Shown here in pieces: positions 1 to 8,853 of a stretch of DNA of 37,163 nucleotides. The DNA comes from Gemmatimonadota bacterium. Lineage in GTDB: Bacteria; JAAXHH01. Under the pieces are notes generated by a model. It saw only the letters and a program-made list of their open reading frames with translations, did not search any database and was not told where the DNA came from. Each line of letters opens with the position of its first letter. The stretch's first letter is position 1. The DNA lies in contig VXWP01000095.1 of NCBI GenBank assembly GCA_009835325.1, forward strand, positions 1 to 37,163, given 5' to 3'. The position numbers were made by a program, and so were the translations under genes.

Positions 1-95
1 CCCCCCCCCCCCCCCCCCCCCCCCCCGCCCCCCCCCCGCGGGCCCGGCCCCGCCTACCCCCCCCCCCCCGGGGGCCGGGCCCCGCGCCCCGCGGA
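1..95. other. C-rich low-complexity window edge
   Basis: The first ~95 bases are almost entirely C with scattered G, including homopolymer C runs longer than 20 bases. No other part of the window looks like this. It carries no convincing coding or regulatory signal and most likely reflects a contig end or sequencing artefact, though a real G/C tract cannot be excluded. Confidence 0.6.
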
Positions 96-233
96 TCCGG
101 CCTCTGGTCGCCCGGGACGGGACGTGAACGCCCGGGACCGAAGCGCCGCGACCGAAATGCCGCGCGCATCTGGCAGGTTACAGGAACGGCGGGCGGAGGA
201 GCAAGGAGAAAAACACAGTTTTCCCGTGTGGGC

Positions 234-262
234 TTGACAGTACGCCGGGATGGTCTTAGACT
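234..262 (+). promoter_or_regulatory. Sigma70-type promoter upstream of the potassium channel gene
   Basis: A perfect -35 TTGACA (234-239) is followed after 17 bases by TAGACT (257-262), which matches four of six positions of TATAAT. It lies about 85 bases upstream of the channel start. Nothing else recognisable is seen between 96 and 346. Confidence 0.55.
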
Positions 263-346
263 GGTAATTTCGCAATGCGTTGCGCGGTGCGGGCAGGATA
301 CGCCGCGCCGTGACTCGAACCATTACCGGCCATCTCCGGATTCGCC

Positions 347-2041
347 ATGCAGACCTTCTTGAAACAGTACCTGGGCGTGTTGCGCACCACGATCGGATCG
401 GGAAACCTCAAGTTCTTCTACCGGTTCTTCATCTTCCTCTTCCTGTTGATCCTGGTCTACACGTTCCTGTTCCACCAGCTCCAGGAAATGGAGGGACGGG
501 AACATTCGTGGTTCACCGGATTCTACTGGACGCTGGTCACGATGACTACGCTTGGTTACGGCGACATCGTCTTTACCACCGACCTGGGCCGTATTTTCTC
601 ACTGTGCGTGCTGCTGACGGGCCTGACGACGCTGATCATCGTGCTTCCGGTGGCCTTTGTCGAGTTCATCTACCGGCCCTGGCTCAGCGCCCACTCCATT
701 GCGCGCGCCCCCCGAACCCTGGAACCGAACTTCCAGGACCACGTGGTCATCACCCATCACGACGAGGTGACCAGTTCGCTTGCCGCCCGACTCAAGCAGT
801 ATGGGAACGATTATGTATTCATCATTCCCGACCTGGACGAAGCATTGCTCCTCCACGACCTGGGCCTCAACGTCGTGTACGGCGACCTGGACAACTCGGA
901 AACCTACCGGCACGCGAACGTGGACCAGGCGTCGCTCGTCGTGGCCACCGGCAAGGACACGCTGAATACCAGCATCGCCTTCACGATCCGGAACATCAAC
1001 CGGGAAATCCCCATCCTGGCCACGGCGAATTCCCCCGACTCCGTGGATATCCTCGAACTGGCGGGCTGCACCCACGTGATCCAGCTGGGACAGCAGATGG
1101 GGCAGCTCCTCGCCCGGCTCGCCTCGAGCGTGGACTCCATGTCCCACGTACTCGGAAACGTCGAAGACCTGATGGTCGCCGACGCGAGCATCGTGGATAC
1201 CCCGCTCATCGGCAAGACCCTGCGCGAGACGCGCCTTCGAGAACTGACCGGCGTCACGGTCGTCGGCGTGTGGGAGCGGGGGAGGTTCCACGTGATCGCG
1301 CCCGATACGCCACTGACCGAACGGATGATCCTGGTGCTTCTGGGAACGGAAAGCCAGATCACGTCCTACAATGAGCTTTTCGCCATCTACAACGTTTCCG
1401 ATCCGCCCATCGTCATCATCGGCGGAGGACGCGTGGGACGGTCCGCGGGAGGCACGCTCGTGGAGAGGGGGTTGGACTACCGGATCATCGAGCAGCAGGC
1501 CGACCGGATCCGGGATGAAAAGCACTACGTACTGGGCGACGCGGCGGATATCGAGACCATGAAGAAGGCCGGTCTCATGGACGCGCCCACCGTCATCATC
1601 ACGTCCCATGAAGACGACATGAACATCTACCTCACGATATACTGCCGCAAGCTGCGCCCGGATATCCAGATCATCACCCGGGCGAAAGAGGAACGGAACG
1701 TGGAAGCGCTGCACCGGGCGGGGGCCGATTTCGTCATGTCCTACGCTTCCATGGGCGCCAACATCATCCTGAACCTGCTCAAGCGGAACGACATCGTCAT
1801 GATCACGGAAGGGTTGAACTTCTTCCGGGTCCGGCTCCCCCGCGAACTTGCCGGCAAGACCATCGCCGAGTCACAGGTCTACCAGGAGACGGGATGCTAC
1901 ATCGCGGCTGTTTTCACCGGGAAGGAGAGCATCGTGAGTCCCCCGCCGTCGATGAAGCTGTCCACCGGGTGCGAGATCCTGCTCATCGGGACGATTGAAG
2001 CGGAAAACAGGTACCTGGAGCGGTACGGCAAGAGAACTTGA
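347..2041 (+). CDS. Potassium channel with two RCK (TrkA-N/TrkA-C) domains
   Basis: This 564-residue membrane protein should be a K+ channel gated by cytoplasmic ligand-binding domains. A hydrophobic helix (about 22-43) is followed by a pore helix and the selectivity filter TLGYGD (68-73), then a second helix (about 82-108), the two-TM plan of KcsA/MthK-type channels. Two tandem RCK modules follow. The second, from about residue 353, has the intact nucleotide-binding glycine motif GGGRVG and an acidic residue at the end of the next strand. The first, from about residue 131, has lost the glycine motif. Each is followed by a TrkA-C-like segment. Two RCK repeats in one chain resemble GsuK-type channels rather than MthK, which has one. 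The gene is monocistronic, converging on the M20 gene 33 bases away. No strong Shine-Dalgarno is seen before ATG 347. Confidence 0.88.
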   Translation: MQTFLKQYLGVLRTTIGSGNLKFFYRFFIFLFLLILVYTFLFHQLQEMEGREHSWFTGFYWTLVTMTTLGYGDIVFTTDLGRIFSLCVLLTGLTTLIIVLPVAFVEFIYRPWLSAHSIARAPRTLEPNFQDHVVITHHDEVTSSLAARLKQYGNDYVFIIPDLDEALLLHDLGLNVVYGDLDNSETYRHANVDQASLVVATGKDTLNTSIAFTIRNINREIPILATANSPDSVDILELAGCTHVIQLGQQMGQLLARLASSVDSMSHVLGNVEDLMVADASIVDTPLIGKTLRETRLRELTGVTVVGVWERGRFHVIAPDTPLTERMILVLLGTESQITSYNELFAIYNVSDPPIVIIGGGRVGRSAGGTLVERGLDYRIIEQQADRIRDEKHYVLGDAADIETMKKAGLMDAPTVIITSHEDDMNIYLTIYCRKLRPDIQIITRAKEERNVEALHRAGADFVMSYASMGANIILNLLKRNDIVMITEGLNFFRVRLPRELAGKTIAESQVYQETGCYIAAVFTGKESIVSPPPSMKLSTGCEILLIGTIEAENRYLERYGKRT

Positions 2042-2074
2042 TCCGGGAAGGGCTCGCATCGCGCCGGGCGCCGG

Positions 2075-3211
2075 TCATGCGCAGTATGTTTTAGTTACTT
2101 CCGTGAGGACCTCGGCACAGGCTTCGATCGACGCAACGTCCACCCATTCGTCATCCCCGTGAAAATCGCCGCCCGCCGGGCCGTAGATTACCGTCGGGAT
2201 CGAGCGTTCGCTCAGCAGCGCGGCGTCCATCCATCCCGCACTCCCGGAGACTCGGGGCCTGCGGCCGGACGTTCGCGCGGCGACCGACCTGACCAGTTCA
2301 ACGATCTCATGACCGGCATCGATCGAGAACGGCCGACGTTCGAAGGTCAGATCGATCATGGCCTGAAAACCCGGATCGGCCCGGCGGCATCCTTCGGCTA
2401 TGTCTTCCAGCTCGGTTATCACGCTCCGTGCCGTCTCTCCCGGGACCGTGCGCCTTTCCACGCCCAGGCGGCACGTCGCGGGATAGCTTGACATCTCGCG
2501 GCCGCCGTCGATGACCGATGCATGCACCGATCCGGAACCGAGCAGCGGAACTCCGGTTCGTTGTTCCAGTTCGGCCTGAAGATCCTCGAGCCCCCGGAGA
2601 AACGCCCCCATCTTCGTGATGGCGTCCAGCCCATCTTCCGGCCTGGAGCCGTGGGCGGCGCGGCCCTGCGTGGTGACATCCGCCCAGACGAAACCCTTGT
2701 GCGCGACCAGGACATCTCCGTTGGTGGGTTCGGTCACGACGGCCGCATCGGCCGTCACGCCGCTGTCCAGAACGGCCGTGGTGCCGACGCTGTAGGCCTC
2801 TTCGTCGGCGACAGCCGTCATGATCACGTCCCCCTTGAGATCCATGGTCCGCGCGCTGGCCACGACAGCCATCATCGCGGCGACGGAAGCCTTCATGTCG
2901 CCGGCGCCGCGGCCGTACATCCTGCCCGCTTCGACCCTAGGACGGAAGGGGTCGTCCATGCCGTCCACGCCGACCGTATCGAGATGACCGTTCAGGATGA
3001 GCGAGCGGCCGCCCCCGTTTCCCCGCGCGACGGCTACCACGCTGGGACGTCCGTCCGCATCCACAATCCGCACGTCGAGGGACCGGTCCCGGCACCAGTC
3101 CGCAACGAAGGCGGCGATTTCCTTCTCGCCCGCGGCGGTCGGTGACAGCGTGGGATTCGTCGAGTCAATCGAAACGAGTTTAGCGGTGAGTTCCTGGAGC
3201 GTGCTCGTCAT
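2075..3211 (-). CDS. M20 family metallopeptidase / ArgE-DapE-type deacylase
   Basis: A 378-residue zinc-dependent amidohydrolase of the M20 family, which removes acyl groups from amino acids or cleaves small peptides. Metal ligands and catalytic residues sit where expected: H76 and D78 (GHLDTV), D105 (GRGAGDMK), the general base and ligand pair E137/E138 (ADEE), E161 and H351 (GDFHGDDE). H187 lies in the dimerisation lid domain inserted at about 175-285. The exact substrate (acetylornithine, succinyl-diaminopimelate, an N-acyl amino acid or another) cannot be read from sequence. Its ATG overlaps the stop of the upstream histidine kinase gene by four bases, so the two are probably translationally coupled. 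This is the last gene of the hisA/receiver-GDH/kinase cluster, which suggests a role in amino-acid or nitrogen metabolism (inference). Confidence 0.85.
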   Translation of the reverse strand: MTSTLQELTAKLVSIDSTNPTLSPTAAGEKEIAAFVADWCRDRSLDVRIVDADGRPSVVAVARGNGGGRSLILNGHLDTVGVDGMDDPFRPRVEAGRMYGRGAGDMKASVAAMMAVVASARTMDLKGDVIMTAVADEEAYSVGTTAVLDSGVTADAAVVTEPTNGDVLVAHKGFVWADVTTQGRAAHGSRPEDGLDAITKMGAFLRGLEDLQAELEQRTGVPLLGSGSVHASVIDGGREMSSYPATCRLGVERRTVPGETARSVITELEDIAEGCRRADPGFQAMIDLTFERRPFSIDAGHEIVELVRSVAARTSGRRPRVSGSAGWMDAALLSERSIPTVIYGPAGGDFHGDDEWVDVASIEACAEVLTEVTKTYCA

Positions 3212-6150
3212 TTTCCTCTCCCGGCCTGCAGTTTCGCTCCGGCGACGCGTTCCGCCAGGACCGGCTTCAACAGGTCCAGTTCATGGGCGAGCGTCGACAA
3301 AGCCTCTTCCGCGTGATCCAAGTCGCCATCCCTGCCCATCTTCTCCAGGCGCTGGGCTGCGTCGACGACGGCGTCGGCCTTGAAAACTCCGGCGGAGCCC
3401 TTCAACGTATGGGCATGCCGTCTCAGGTCGGCGGCGTTCCCCGCATCGACCGCTTCGCGGATGCCGGCCTCGAGCCCCGGGCACTCGGCCAGAAAGAGCC
3501 CGGCCAGTTCGGCGACCACGGCCTCGTCCCCGCCAACCTGCGCAACGGCCTTTTCCCAATCGACGGGCGCGTATTCCGAAGCCACGCCCTCCGAATCCAG
3601 TATCGGTGGGACATCTTCTCTTGGCCCCGCAGGCATACCTTCCACCGCCGCGTACAGCAACCGGGCCTGGATGGGCTTGGACAGGTAATCGTCCATCCCG
3701 GCCTCCAGGCACCGCTCCCGGTCGCCGCTCATGGCGTGGGCCGTCATGGCGACGATGGGGATATGATCGCTGCCCGTTTCCAGGCCGCGAATGGTCCGCG
3801 TCGCCTCCAGTCCATCCATCTCGGGCATCTGCACGTCCATCAGGACCAGGTCGAAGGCGCCGGACTTGAACTGCTCGACCGCTTCCCGGCCGTTGTTTGC
3901 CACGGTGACCGCGTGGCCCCTGGACTCCAGCATGAGGACCGCGACGCGCTGGTTCACGACGCCGTCCTCGGCCAGGAGGATGTGCCGCGGCACCACCCCG
4001 TCGGACAAGCCGCCGGCGCCCTCTTCCAGCGCGGGAGCGCTCGTGCCGGCCACGGTATCCATGATGGCGTTCAGCAGGTCGGACTGCTTGACCGGCTTGC
4101 TGACCGTACAGGCGATCCCGACGTAATCGCCGATACCGGGGTCGGCCCGCCGTCCGGCGGAGACCAGCAGGATGACGCCGAGGTCCCTTCCTTCGGCACA
4201 CCGGTTGATTTCCCGGATGAGCCCGTGTTCTTCCATTTCCGGCATGGTTTCGTCCAGCAGGACCAGCCGGATGGCTTCGCCGTCATCGCCGGTAAGGGTG
4301 GTAAGGGCTTCCACGCCCGTGCCGGCTTCCATCGTCTGCATGGACCATTCGGCCAGCATGTCGACCAGGAACCCCCGATTGGTGGGATGATCATCGACCA
4401 CGAGTACCCGCAGGCCGGTCAACGGCCCGGCGTCCACCACCGGCTTTTCCACCGCGTCGCGCCGTTTCTGCATTTCGACGGTAAAGTGGAAGGTGCTTCC
4501 CCGGCCTGCTTCGCTTTCGACCCAGATGCGGCCGTTCATCATGGCGGTCAACTGCGCGCAGATGGCCAGTCCCAGGCCCGTACCGCCGTACTTCCGCGAC
4601 ATGGAACTGTCCGCCTGGCTGAAGACGTCGAAGATCAGCTGCTGCTTGTCTTCCGGTATGCCGATGCCGGTGTCGGCCACCGCGCACGCCAGCGTCACGG
4701 TGTCCTGCGATTCCGAGGCCAGCGACATGGAAAGGACCACGTCTCCCGCTTCTGTGAACTTGATGGCGTTTCCGACCAGGTTGATCACGATCTGGCTCAA
4801 CCGTCCCGGGTCGCCCACCAGCTGGTCGGGCACGTCGGGAGCGACCCGGTAAGCCAGTTCGAGGCCCTTTTCCGTGGCAGGGATCGACATGGCCTGCACG
4901 GTGTTGGCGATGCGCTCCCGCAGTTCGAAGGGGATCGATTCGAGTTCCAGGCGGCCCGCCTCGATCTTCGAGAAGTCCAGGATATCGTTCAACAGGCCCT
5001 GGAGCGATTCCGTGGACTGATCGATGAGCCGCATGAACTCCCGCTGCCGGGAGGTGAGGTCGGTATGCAGCATGAGCTGGGTCATGCCGGTGATCCCGTT
5101 GATCGGCGTGCGGATCTCGTGGCTCATGTTGGCGAGAAACTCGCTCTTGGCCCGGCTGGCCTCCTCGGCGGACTCCTTGGCTTCCTGGAGTTCCCCCTGG
5201 AAGAGCACCATGTCGTGGGTCGTCTGCTCCAGCAGGGCGTTCTGCCGGTGCAATTCGTGAGCCATCCTGGTGCGTTCCGCGTCGATCTGCCCGATCGAGC
5301 GGGCGTTCCACCAGATCAGGATATTGAAGGCAATCACGTTACAGACCACAAAGATCGAATGGCCGAACTCCACACCGTAGAACCCCGCCCTTTCTCCCTG
5401 GAACTGGAGCCAGCCCAGGATGATAGGAATGAGAAAGGCCGCCGGGAGCAAACGGCGGGCCATGAGGCCGCCGGCCGTGGCGCTGACCAGCGTGGCGGCA
5501 GGTTCGCGGCGGGGACGTGCGCAGAATATGCCGACGCACACGACGCCGAAGCCCAGCGCGGTGTTCAGAGATATGGGGATCACGCCGGAAACCCGGTACA
5601 GGACCATGGTGCTGTATATCGCACCGGCCAGGGACAGCAGGGCAATGATCCCGGCGTTCATGACGCAGACGTGGGACAGCCAGTGTCTCGGCCCGCGCAG
5701 GTCGAGGAGCAGGAGCGCGAGACCCACCAGCATGAAGGTGAAGGCGGTGTGCGGCGCCATGCGGCTACCGCTCAGGGACGCCGCGAAGAGCCACTGGTCG
5801 ATCCCCCTGCCGCCAACGTCCACGTCGAACAGCTTGACGGCCCCCAGCGCCATGAGGAGACCCGCGCCGGCGAAACCCGTCCAGCGGCGATATGCCGAAG
5901 CGTTCCTCGGCAGCAAGGCGCACAACGTGGCGCCGGCCAGTAGAAAGGCGGCGGCCGTGAGCGGATTCATGGGGACCCGGCCGGGGTTGACCAGACCCCG
6001 CAGGACGGCAAGATCGAACTGCCAGCCGGCGAGCACGAGCACCGAGCACGCGATGACGATCACGCTGCACAGATAGGCGGCTTTCTGCAACAACCGCACC
6101 CAGGCCGCGTCGATCTCCGTCGAAGACGCGTTGGTTTCCGTTGAAGCCAT
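3208..6150 (-). CDS. Membrane hybrid histidine kinase with two receivers and Hpt domain
   Basis: A 980-residue BarA-type phosphorelay kinase. The N-terminal ~285 residues form an integral membrane sensor with roughly eight hydrophobic segments that I cannot assign to a named sensor family. A coiled linker (about 290-335) leads to the HisKA domain with phospho-acceptor H344 (SHEIRTP) and the HATPase domain (N box near N461, [16 protein letters not shown]). Receiver 1 (about 580-695) has D586/D587, D633, S664 and K685. Receiver 2 (about 722-835) has E728/D729, D772, T803 and K825. A C-terminal Hpt domain carries H914 (HTLKGSA). All phosphotransfer residues are intact. No DNA-binding response regulator is encoded nearby; the adjacent upstream gene is a receiver-glutamate dehydrogenase fusion, the obvious candidate recipient of phosphate from H914. 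Start ATG 6150 has a good GGGAGGT ribosome site. Confidence 0.93.
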   Translation of the reverse strand: MASTETNASSTEIDAAWVRLLQKAAYLCSVIVIACSVLVLAGWQFDLAVLRGLVNPGRVPMNPLTAAAFLLAGATLCALLPRNASAYRRWTGFAGAGLLMALGAVKLFDVDVGGRGIDQWLFAASLSGSRMAPHTAFTFMLVGLALLLLDLRGPRHWLSHVCVMNAGIIALLSLAGAIYSTMVLYRVSGVIPISLNTALGFGVVCVGIFCARPRREPAATLVSATAGGLMARRLLPAAFLIPIILGWLQFQGERAGFYGVEFGHSIFVVCNVIAFNILIWWNARSIGQIDAERTRMAHELHRQNALLEQTTHDMVLFQGELQEAKESAEEASRAKSEFLANMSHEIRTPINGITGMTQLMLHTDLTSRQREFMRLIDQSTESLQGLLNDILDFSKIEAGRLELESIPFELRERIANTVQAMSIPATEKGLELAYRVAPDVPDQLVGDPGRLSQIVINLVGNAIKFTEAGDVVLSMSLASESQDTVTLACAVADTGIGIPEDKQQLIFDVFSQADSSMSRKYGGTGLGLAICAQLTAMMNGRIWVESEAGRGSTFHFTVEMQKRRDAVEKPVVDAGPLTGLRVLVVDDHPTNRGFLVDMLAEWSMQTMEAGTGVEALTTLTGDDGEAIRLVLLDETMPEMEEHGLIREINRCAEGRDLGVILLVSAGRRADPGIGDYVGIACTVSKPVKQSDLLNAIMDTVAGTSAPALEEGAGGLSDGVVPRHILLAEDGVVNQRVAVLMLESRGHAVTVANNGREAVEQFKSGAFDLVLMDVQMPEMDGLEATRTIRGLETGSDHIPIVAMTAHAMSGDRERCLEAGMDDYLSKPIQARLLYAAVEGMPAGPREDVPPILDSEGVASEYAPVDWEKAVAQVGGDEAVVAELAGLFLAECPGLEAGIREAVDAGNAADLRRHAHTLKGSAGVFKADAVVDAAQRLEKMGRDGDLDHAEEALSTLAHELDLLKPVLAERVAGAKLQAGRGK

Positions 6151-6184
6151 GGCCTACCTCCCGGTCAACGCGGGCCGGCGGTCG

Positions 6185-7831
6185 TCAGGGGAAGATCCCC
6201 CGGAGGAGTTTCGCCTGGGTCACCCGGCTGATTCCCTCGATCAATGCCGCGGTACGCATGTCGACCTTGTCTTCGGCTGCCCGGTGGACGGTCCTTCCAA
6301 AGGCGTCGATGAGGATGGTGTGCAGCCTGCCGTTGATCTCCTCGAGCGTCCACATGTAGTTCTGCGTATCCTGCACCCATTCGAAGTACGAGACGGTCAC
6401 GCCGCCGGCGTTGCCCAGGACGTCCGGCAGGATGAAGACGTCCTTATCCCCGAGGATCTCGTCGGCATCGAGCGTGGTGGGTCCGTTGGCCCCTTCCGCA
6501 AGAAGCCTGCACTTCAACCGGTCCGCGTTGTCGCCGGTGATCTGGTTCTGCAGCGCGGCCGGGGCGAGGATGTCGCAGGGCAGTTCGAGCAGTTCCTGGT
6601 TGGTGACTTCGTCGGCCTCGGGATAGCCTTTCAGGAAACGGTTTTCCTCGCAGTACTTGAAGACGTCCTCCAGCGACAGTCCGTTGGCGTTGTAGATCCC
6701 GGTGGTGACGTCGCTTACCGCGACCACCCTGACCCCGCCTTCATCCAGGAAGCGCGCCGTGTTGCTGCCCACATTGCCGAAGCCCTGGACCACCGCCGTG
6801 GCGCCGTCCAGGGACATGCCCATGTGCTTCGCGGCCGCCTCGATCAGGTAGACCAGGCCGCGGCCGGTGGCTTCTCGGCGTCCCAGGGACCCACCCAGCA
6901 CGACCGGCTTGCCGGTGACGACGCCCGGCACCGTGTAGCCCGCCTGCTGGCTGTACGTATCCATGATCCAGGCCATGACCTGCTCGTCGGTGCCCATGTC
7001 CGGGGCGGGGATGTCCTTGTCCGGTCCTATGATGTCGATGATTTCCGACGTGAAGCGGCGGGTGAGGCGCTGCAGCTCCCGGCGGGACAGGTCGGTCGGG
7101 TCGATTCGGACGCCGCCCTTGGCGCCGCCGAAGGGCAGATTGATCAGGGCGCATTTCCAGGTCATCCACATGGCCAGGGCGGAGACCTCCCCCAGGTTCA
7201 CATCCTCGTGGTAGCGGATGCCGCCCTTGGTCGGCCCCATGGTGAGCAGGTGCTGCACCCGGTATCCGAAAACGTTTTCCACGAGATGGTATTCGTCCCG
7301 GCGAAAGGGGAGCGTCACGATATGGGTCCGCTGGGGAAAGAGCAGCCGTTCCCGGATGTTCTCGTCCAGTCCCATGATCTGCGCCGCCTTGAGAAACTGC
7401 TGCTGGGCCAGCTTGAACATGACCGAATCCCATTCGCCGCTGCGCGCGCGTACGCGTTCGATAGCGTAATGGATGGACCGGGAGAGCAGGGTCGTGTTGG
7501 CCTGGGTCTTCACGATGTAGTCCTGGGCGCCCGATTCCACGGCCGTGGCGGCCAGGGAAACGTCGTCGAGCCCGGTCAGTATGATGACCGGCAGGTCCGG
7601 CGCGGCCGCCCGGACGCTGTGAAGCGTGTCGAGATCGGCGCTGTCGGGAAGGACAAGGTCCAGCAGCACCACGTCGAAGGAAGTCTCCCCGATCAGGTCC
7701 AGCCCTTCCCGGAGCGTCCCGGCGACGTGTAGCCGGGTCGTAAGCCGGCTGGATTCCATGTAGTGGCGAATCAGCTGCACGTGCACGGGGTTGTCTTCGA
7801 TCATCAGGACTTCGACGGTGTTTTCCGGCAT
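6185..7831 (-). CDS. Response-regulator receiver fused to glutamate dehydrogenase
   Basis: A 548-residue fusion. Residues 1-125 are a complete CheY-like receiver: acidic pair E12/D13, phospho-acceptor D58 (LLDLVLP), T86 and K108. Residues 135-548 are a full-length Glu/Leu/Phe/Val dehydrogenase that should interconvert glutamate with 2-oxoglutarate and ammonia using NAD(P)H. Substrate and catalytic residues are present: K202 (TKGGIRYH), K226, catalytic K238 (GGAKGGV), D278 (PAPDMGT) and the dinucleotide motif GFGNVG (350-355). The ORF is continuous, with no frameshift between modules. It starts two bases after the hisA stop, and its GGAGAG ribosome site overlaps that stop. The hybrid kinase gene follows after 34 bases. 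The layout implies direct phosphorylation control of the enzyme, but this is inference. Leucine-type dehydrogenase activity is a less likely alternative. Confidence 0.92.
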   Translation of the reverse strand: MPENTVEVLMIEDNPVHVQLIRHYMESSRLTTRLHVAGTLREGLDLIGETSFDVVLLDLVLPDSADLDTLHSVRAAAPDLPVIILTGLDDVSLAATAVESGAQDYIVKTQANTTLLSRSIHYAIERVRARSGEWDSVMFKLAQQQFLKAAQIMGLDENIRERLLFPQRTHIVTLPFRRDEYHLVENVFGYRVQHLLTMGPTKGGIRYHEDVNLGEVSALAMWMTWKCALINLPFGGAKGGVRIDPTDLSRRELQRLTRRFTSEIIDIIGPDKDIPAPDMGTDEQVMAWIMDTYSQQAGYTVPGVVTGKPVVLGGSLGRREATGRGLVYLIEAAAKHMGMSLDGATAVVQGFGNVGSNTARFLDEGGVRVVAVSDVTTGIYNANGLSLEDVFKYCEENRFLKGYPEADEVTNQELLELPCDILAPAALQNQITGDNADRLKCRLLAEGANGPTTLDADEILGDKDVFILPDVLGNAGGVTVSYFEWVQDTQNYMWTLEEINGRLHTILIDAFGRTVHRAAEDKVDMRTAALIEGISRVTQAKLLRGIFP

Positions 7832-7833
7832 GT

Positions 7834-8604
7834 TTACTCTCCAGGGTCCCGCGCACCAGGATCCGGCGCGCCCGCGGCAGACTGGTATTTGCGCACGGCT
7901 TCCGACAGATCGATCGTTCCTTCGTATAGTGATTTCCCGAGCACCACCCCTTCCAGGCCGTCCGCGGCGGCCCCGGCGGCCCGTTCGAGGTCTTCCAGCC
8001 TGGCCACGCCCCCCGACGCGATCACCCGCAAACCGCTCTCACGGGCCAGGCGCGCCGTCGAACCGGTGTTCAGTCCATTCATCGTACCGTCCCGGTCGAT
8101 GTCCGTGTAGACGATCCTGCGGATCCCGGCTTCCTTCATGGCTTCCGCCAGTTCGAGGGATGAACAGGACCCGCCGGACGTCCAGCCGTTGACCGCGACC
8201 CGTCCCGCCCTGGCGTCGATGCCGACGACGATGCGTTCCGGTCCCCACGCCTCCACCACCTGCCGCACCATATCGGGACGCTCCACGGCCGCCGTGCCCA
8301 GGATGACGCGGCGCACCCCCAGCGCCAGCCAGGCCTCCACGGCCTCGGGCGTACGGATGCCTCCGCCCAGTTGTACCGGCATATCGGCCTGTTCCAGGAT
8401 GGCGACGACACTCGTCCGGTTGCCCGCATAGCCGGTGAACGCGCCGTCCAGGTCGACGACGTGCAGGTAGGTCGCACCCTGCGATTTCCATCTCAACGCG
8501 ACGTCCGCCGGGGAATCACCGTACACCGTTTCGTGGTCGCGCATTCCCTTTACGAGGCGGACGCATCGCCCCTGTCTGATGTCGATGGCGGGGTAGAGTT
8601 GCAT
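7834..8604 (-). CDS. hisA: Phosphoribosylformimino-5-aminoimidazole carboxamide ribotide isomerase
   Basis: HisA catalyses the Amadori rearrangement of ProFAR to PRFAR, step four of histidine biosynthesis. The 256-residue length and TIM-barrel motifs fit: catalytic D8 in the opening PAIDIRQGR segment, the second catalytic aspartate in YTDIDRDGT, and phosphate-binding glycines (QLGGGIRT, ASGGVARL). No other his gene is present here, and it stands at the head of a cluster with the receiver-GDH fusion, hybrid kinase and M20 hydrolase. HisF is a close paralogue, but the N-terminus and the IDRDGT segment favour HisA; a PriA-like dual function cannot be excluded. Confidence 0.92.
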   Translation of the reverse strand: MQLYPAIDIRQGRCVRLVKGMRDHETVYGDSPADVALRWKSQGATYLHVVDLDGAFTGYAGNRTSVVAILEQADMPVQLGGGIRTPEAVEAWLALGVRRVILGTAAVERPDMVRQVVEAWGPERIVVGIDARAGRVAVNGWTSGGSCSSLELAEAMKEAGIRRIVYTDIDRDGTMNGLNTGSTARLARESGLRVIASGGVARLEDLERAAGAAADGLEGVVLGKSLYEGTIDLSEAVRKYQSAAGAPDPGARDPGE

Positions 8605-8668
8605 CTGGAATCATCGCCCTCCGAAGCCCTGTCCGACGGCACGCTTTCGAACCACGCGTCCTGTGCTA

Positions 8669-8739
8669 AAGATGGACCGCAAAGCGCCGGCCTGTCAACC
8701 GACAAATCCCTTGACATGGACAACCCGGGCCCATAGTTT
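8669..8739. promoter_or_regulatory. Back-to-back promoters in the hisA / CCA-adding enzyme divergent spacer
   Basis: The 249-base divergent spacer (8605-8853) holds two TTGACA boxes facing opposite ways, 12 bases apart. On the plus strand TTGACA (8711-8716) is followed after 17 bases by TAGTTT (8734-8739). On the minus strand TTGACA (8698-8693) is followed after 18 bases by CATCTT (8674-8669). The -35 boxes are perfect and the -10 boxes weak, so these are plausible rather than certain. The rest of the spacer shows nothing recognisable. Confidence 0.45.
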
Positions 8740-8853
8740 TCGGTGGAATCCGGCTCGATGGCTACCGGGTGTCCCGGCCCATGCTGCGCCGGTTCCCCGT
8801 GCGGTGGCCGACTTCCCCTCCGACCCCACGACCCCACGCCTTTCGTATACCCG

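Noticed and set aside
54-323. 89-codon minus-strand frame near the window start
   Set aside because: Runs into the C-rich edge, composition is low complexity, no family pattern.
280-1374. 364-codon frame overlapping the channel gene
   Set aside because: Arg/Pro/His-rich shadow in another frame; the channel frame has clear motifs.
2042-2074. Bidirectional terminator between the channel gene and the M20 gene
   Set aside because: Only a short imperfect GC dyad and no T tract on either side.
3283-5943. 886-codon open frame on the plus strand
   Set aside because: It is the antisense of the hybrid kinase gene. Long antisense frames are common at this GC content, and its translation is His/Gln/Arg-rich with no family pattern.
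6131-7732. 533-codon open frame on the plus strand
   Set aside because: Antisense of the receiver-GDH gene; no recognisable domain.
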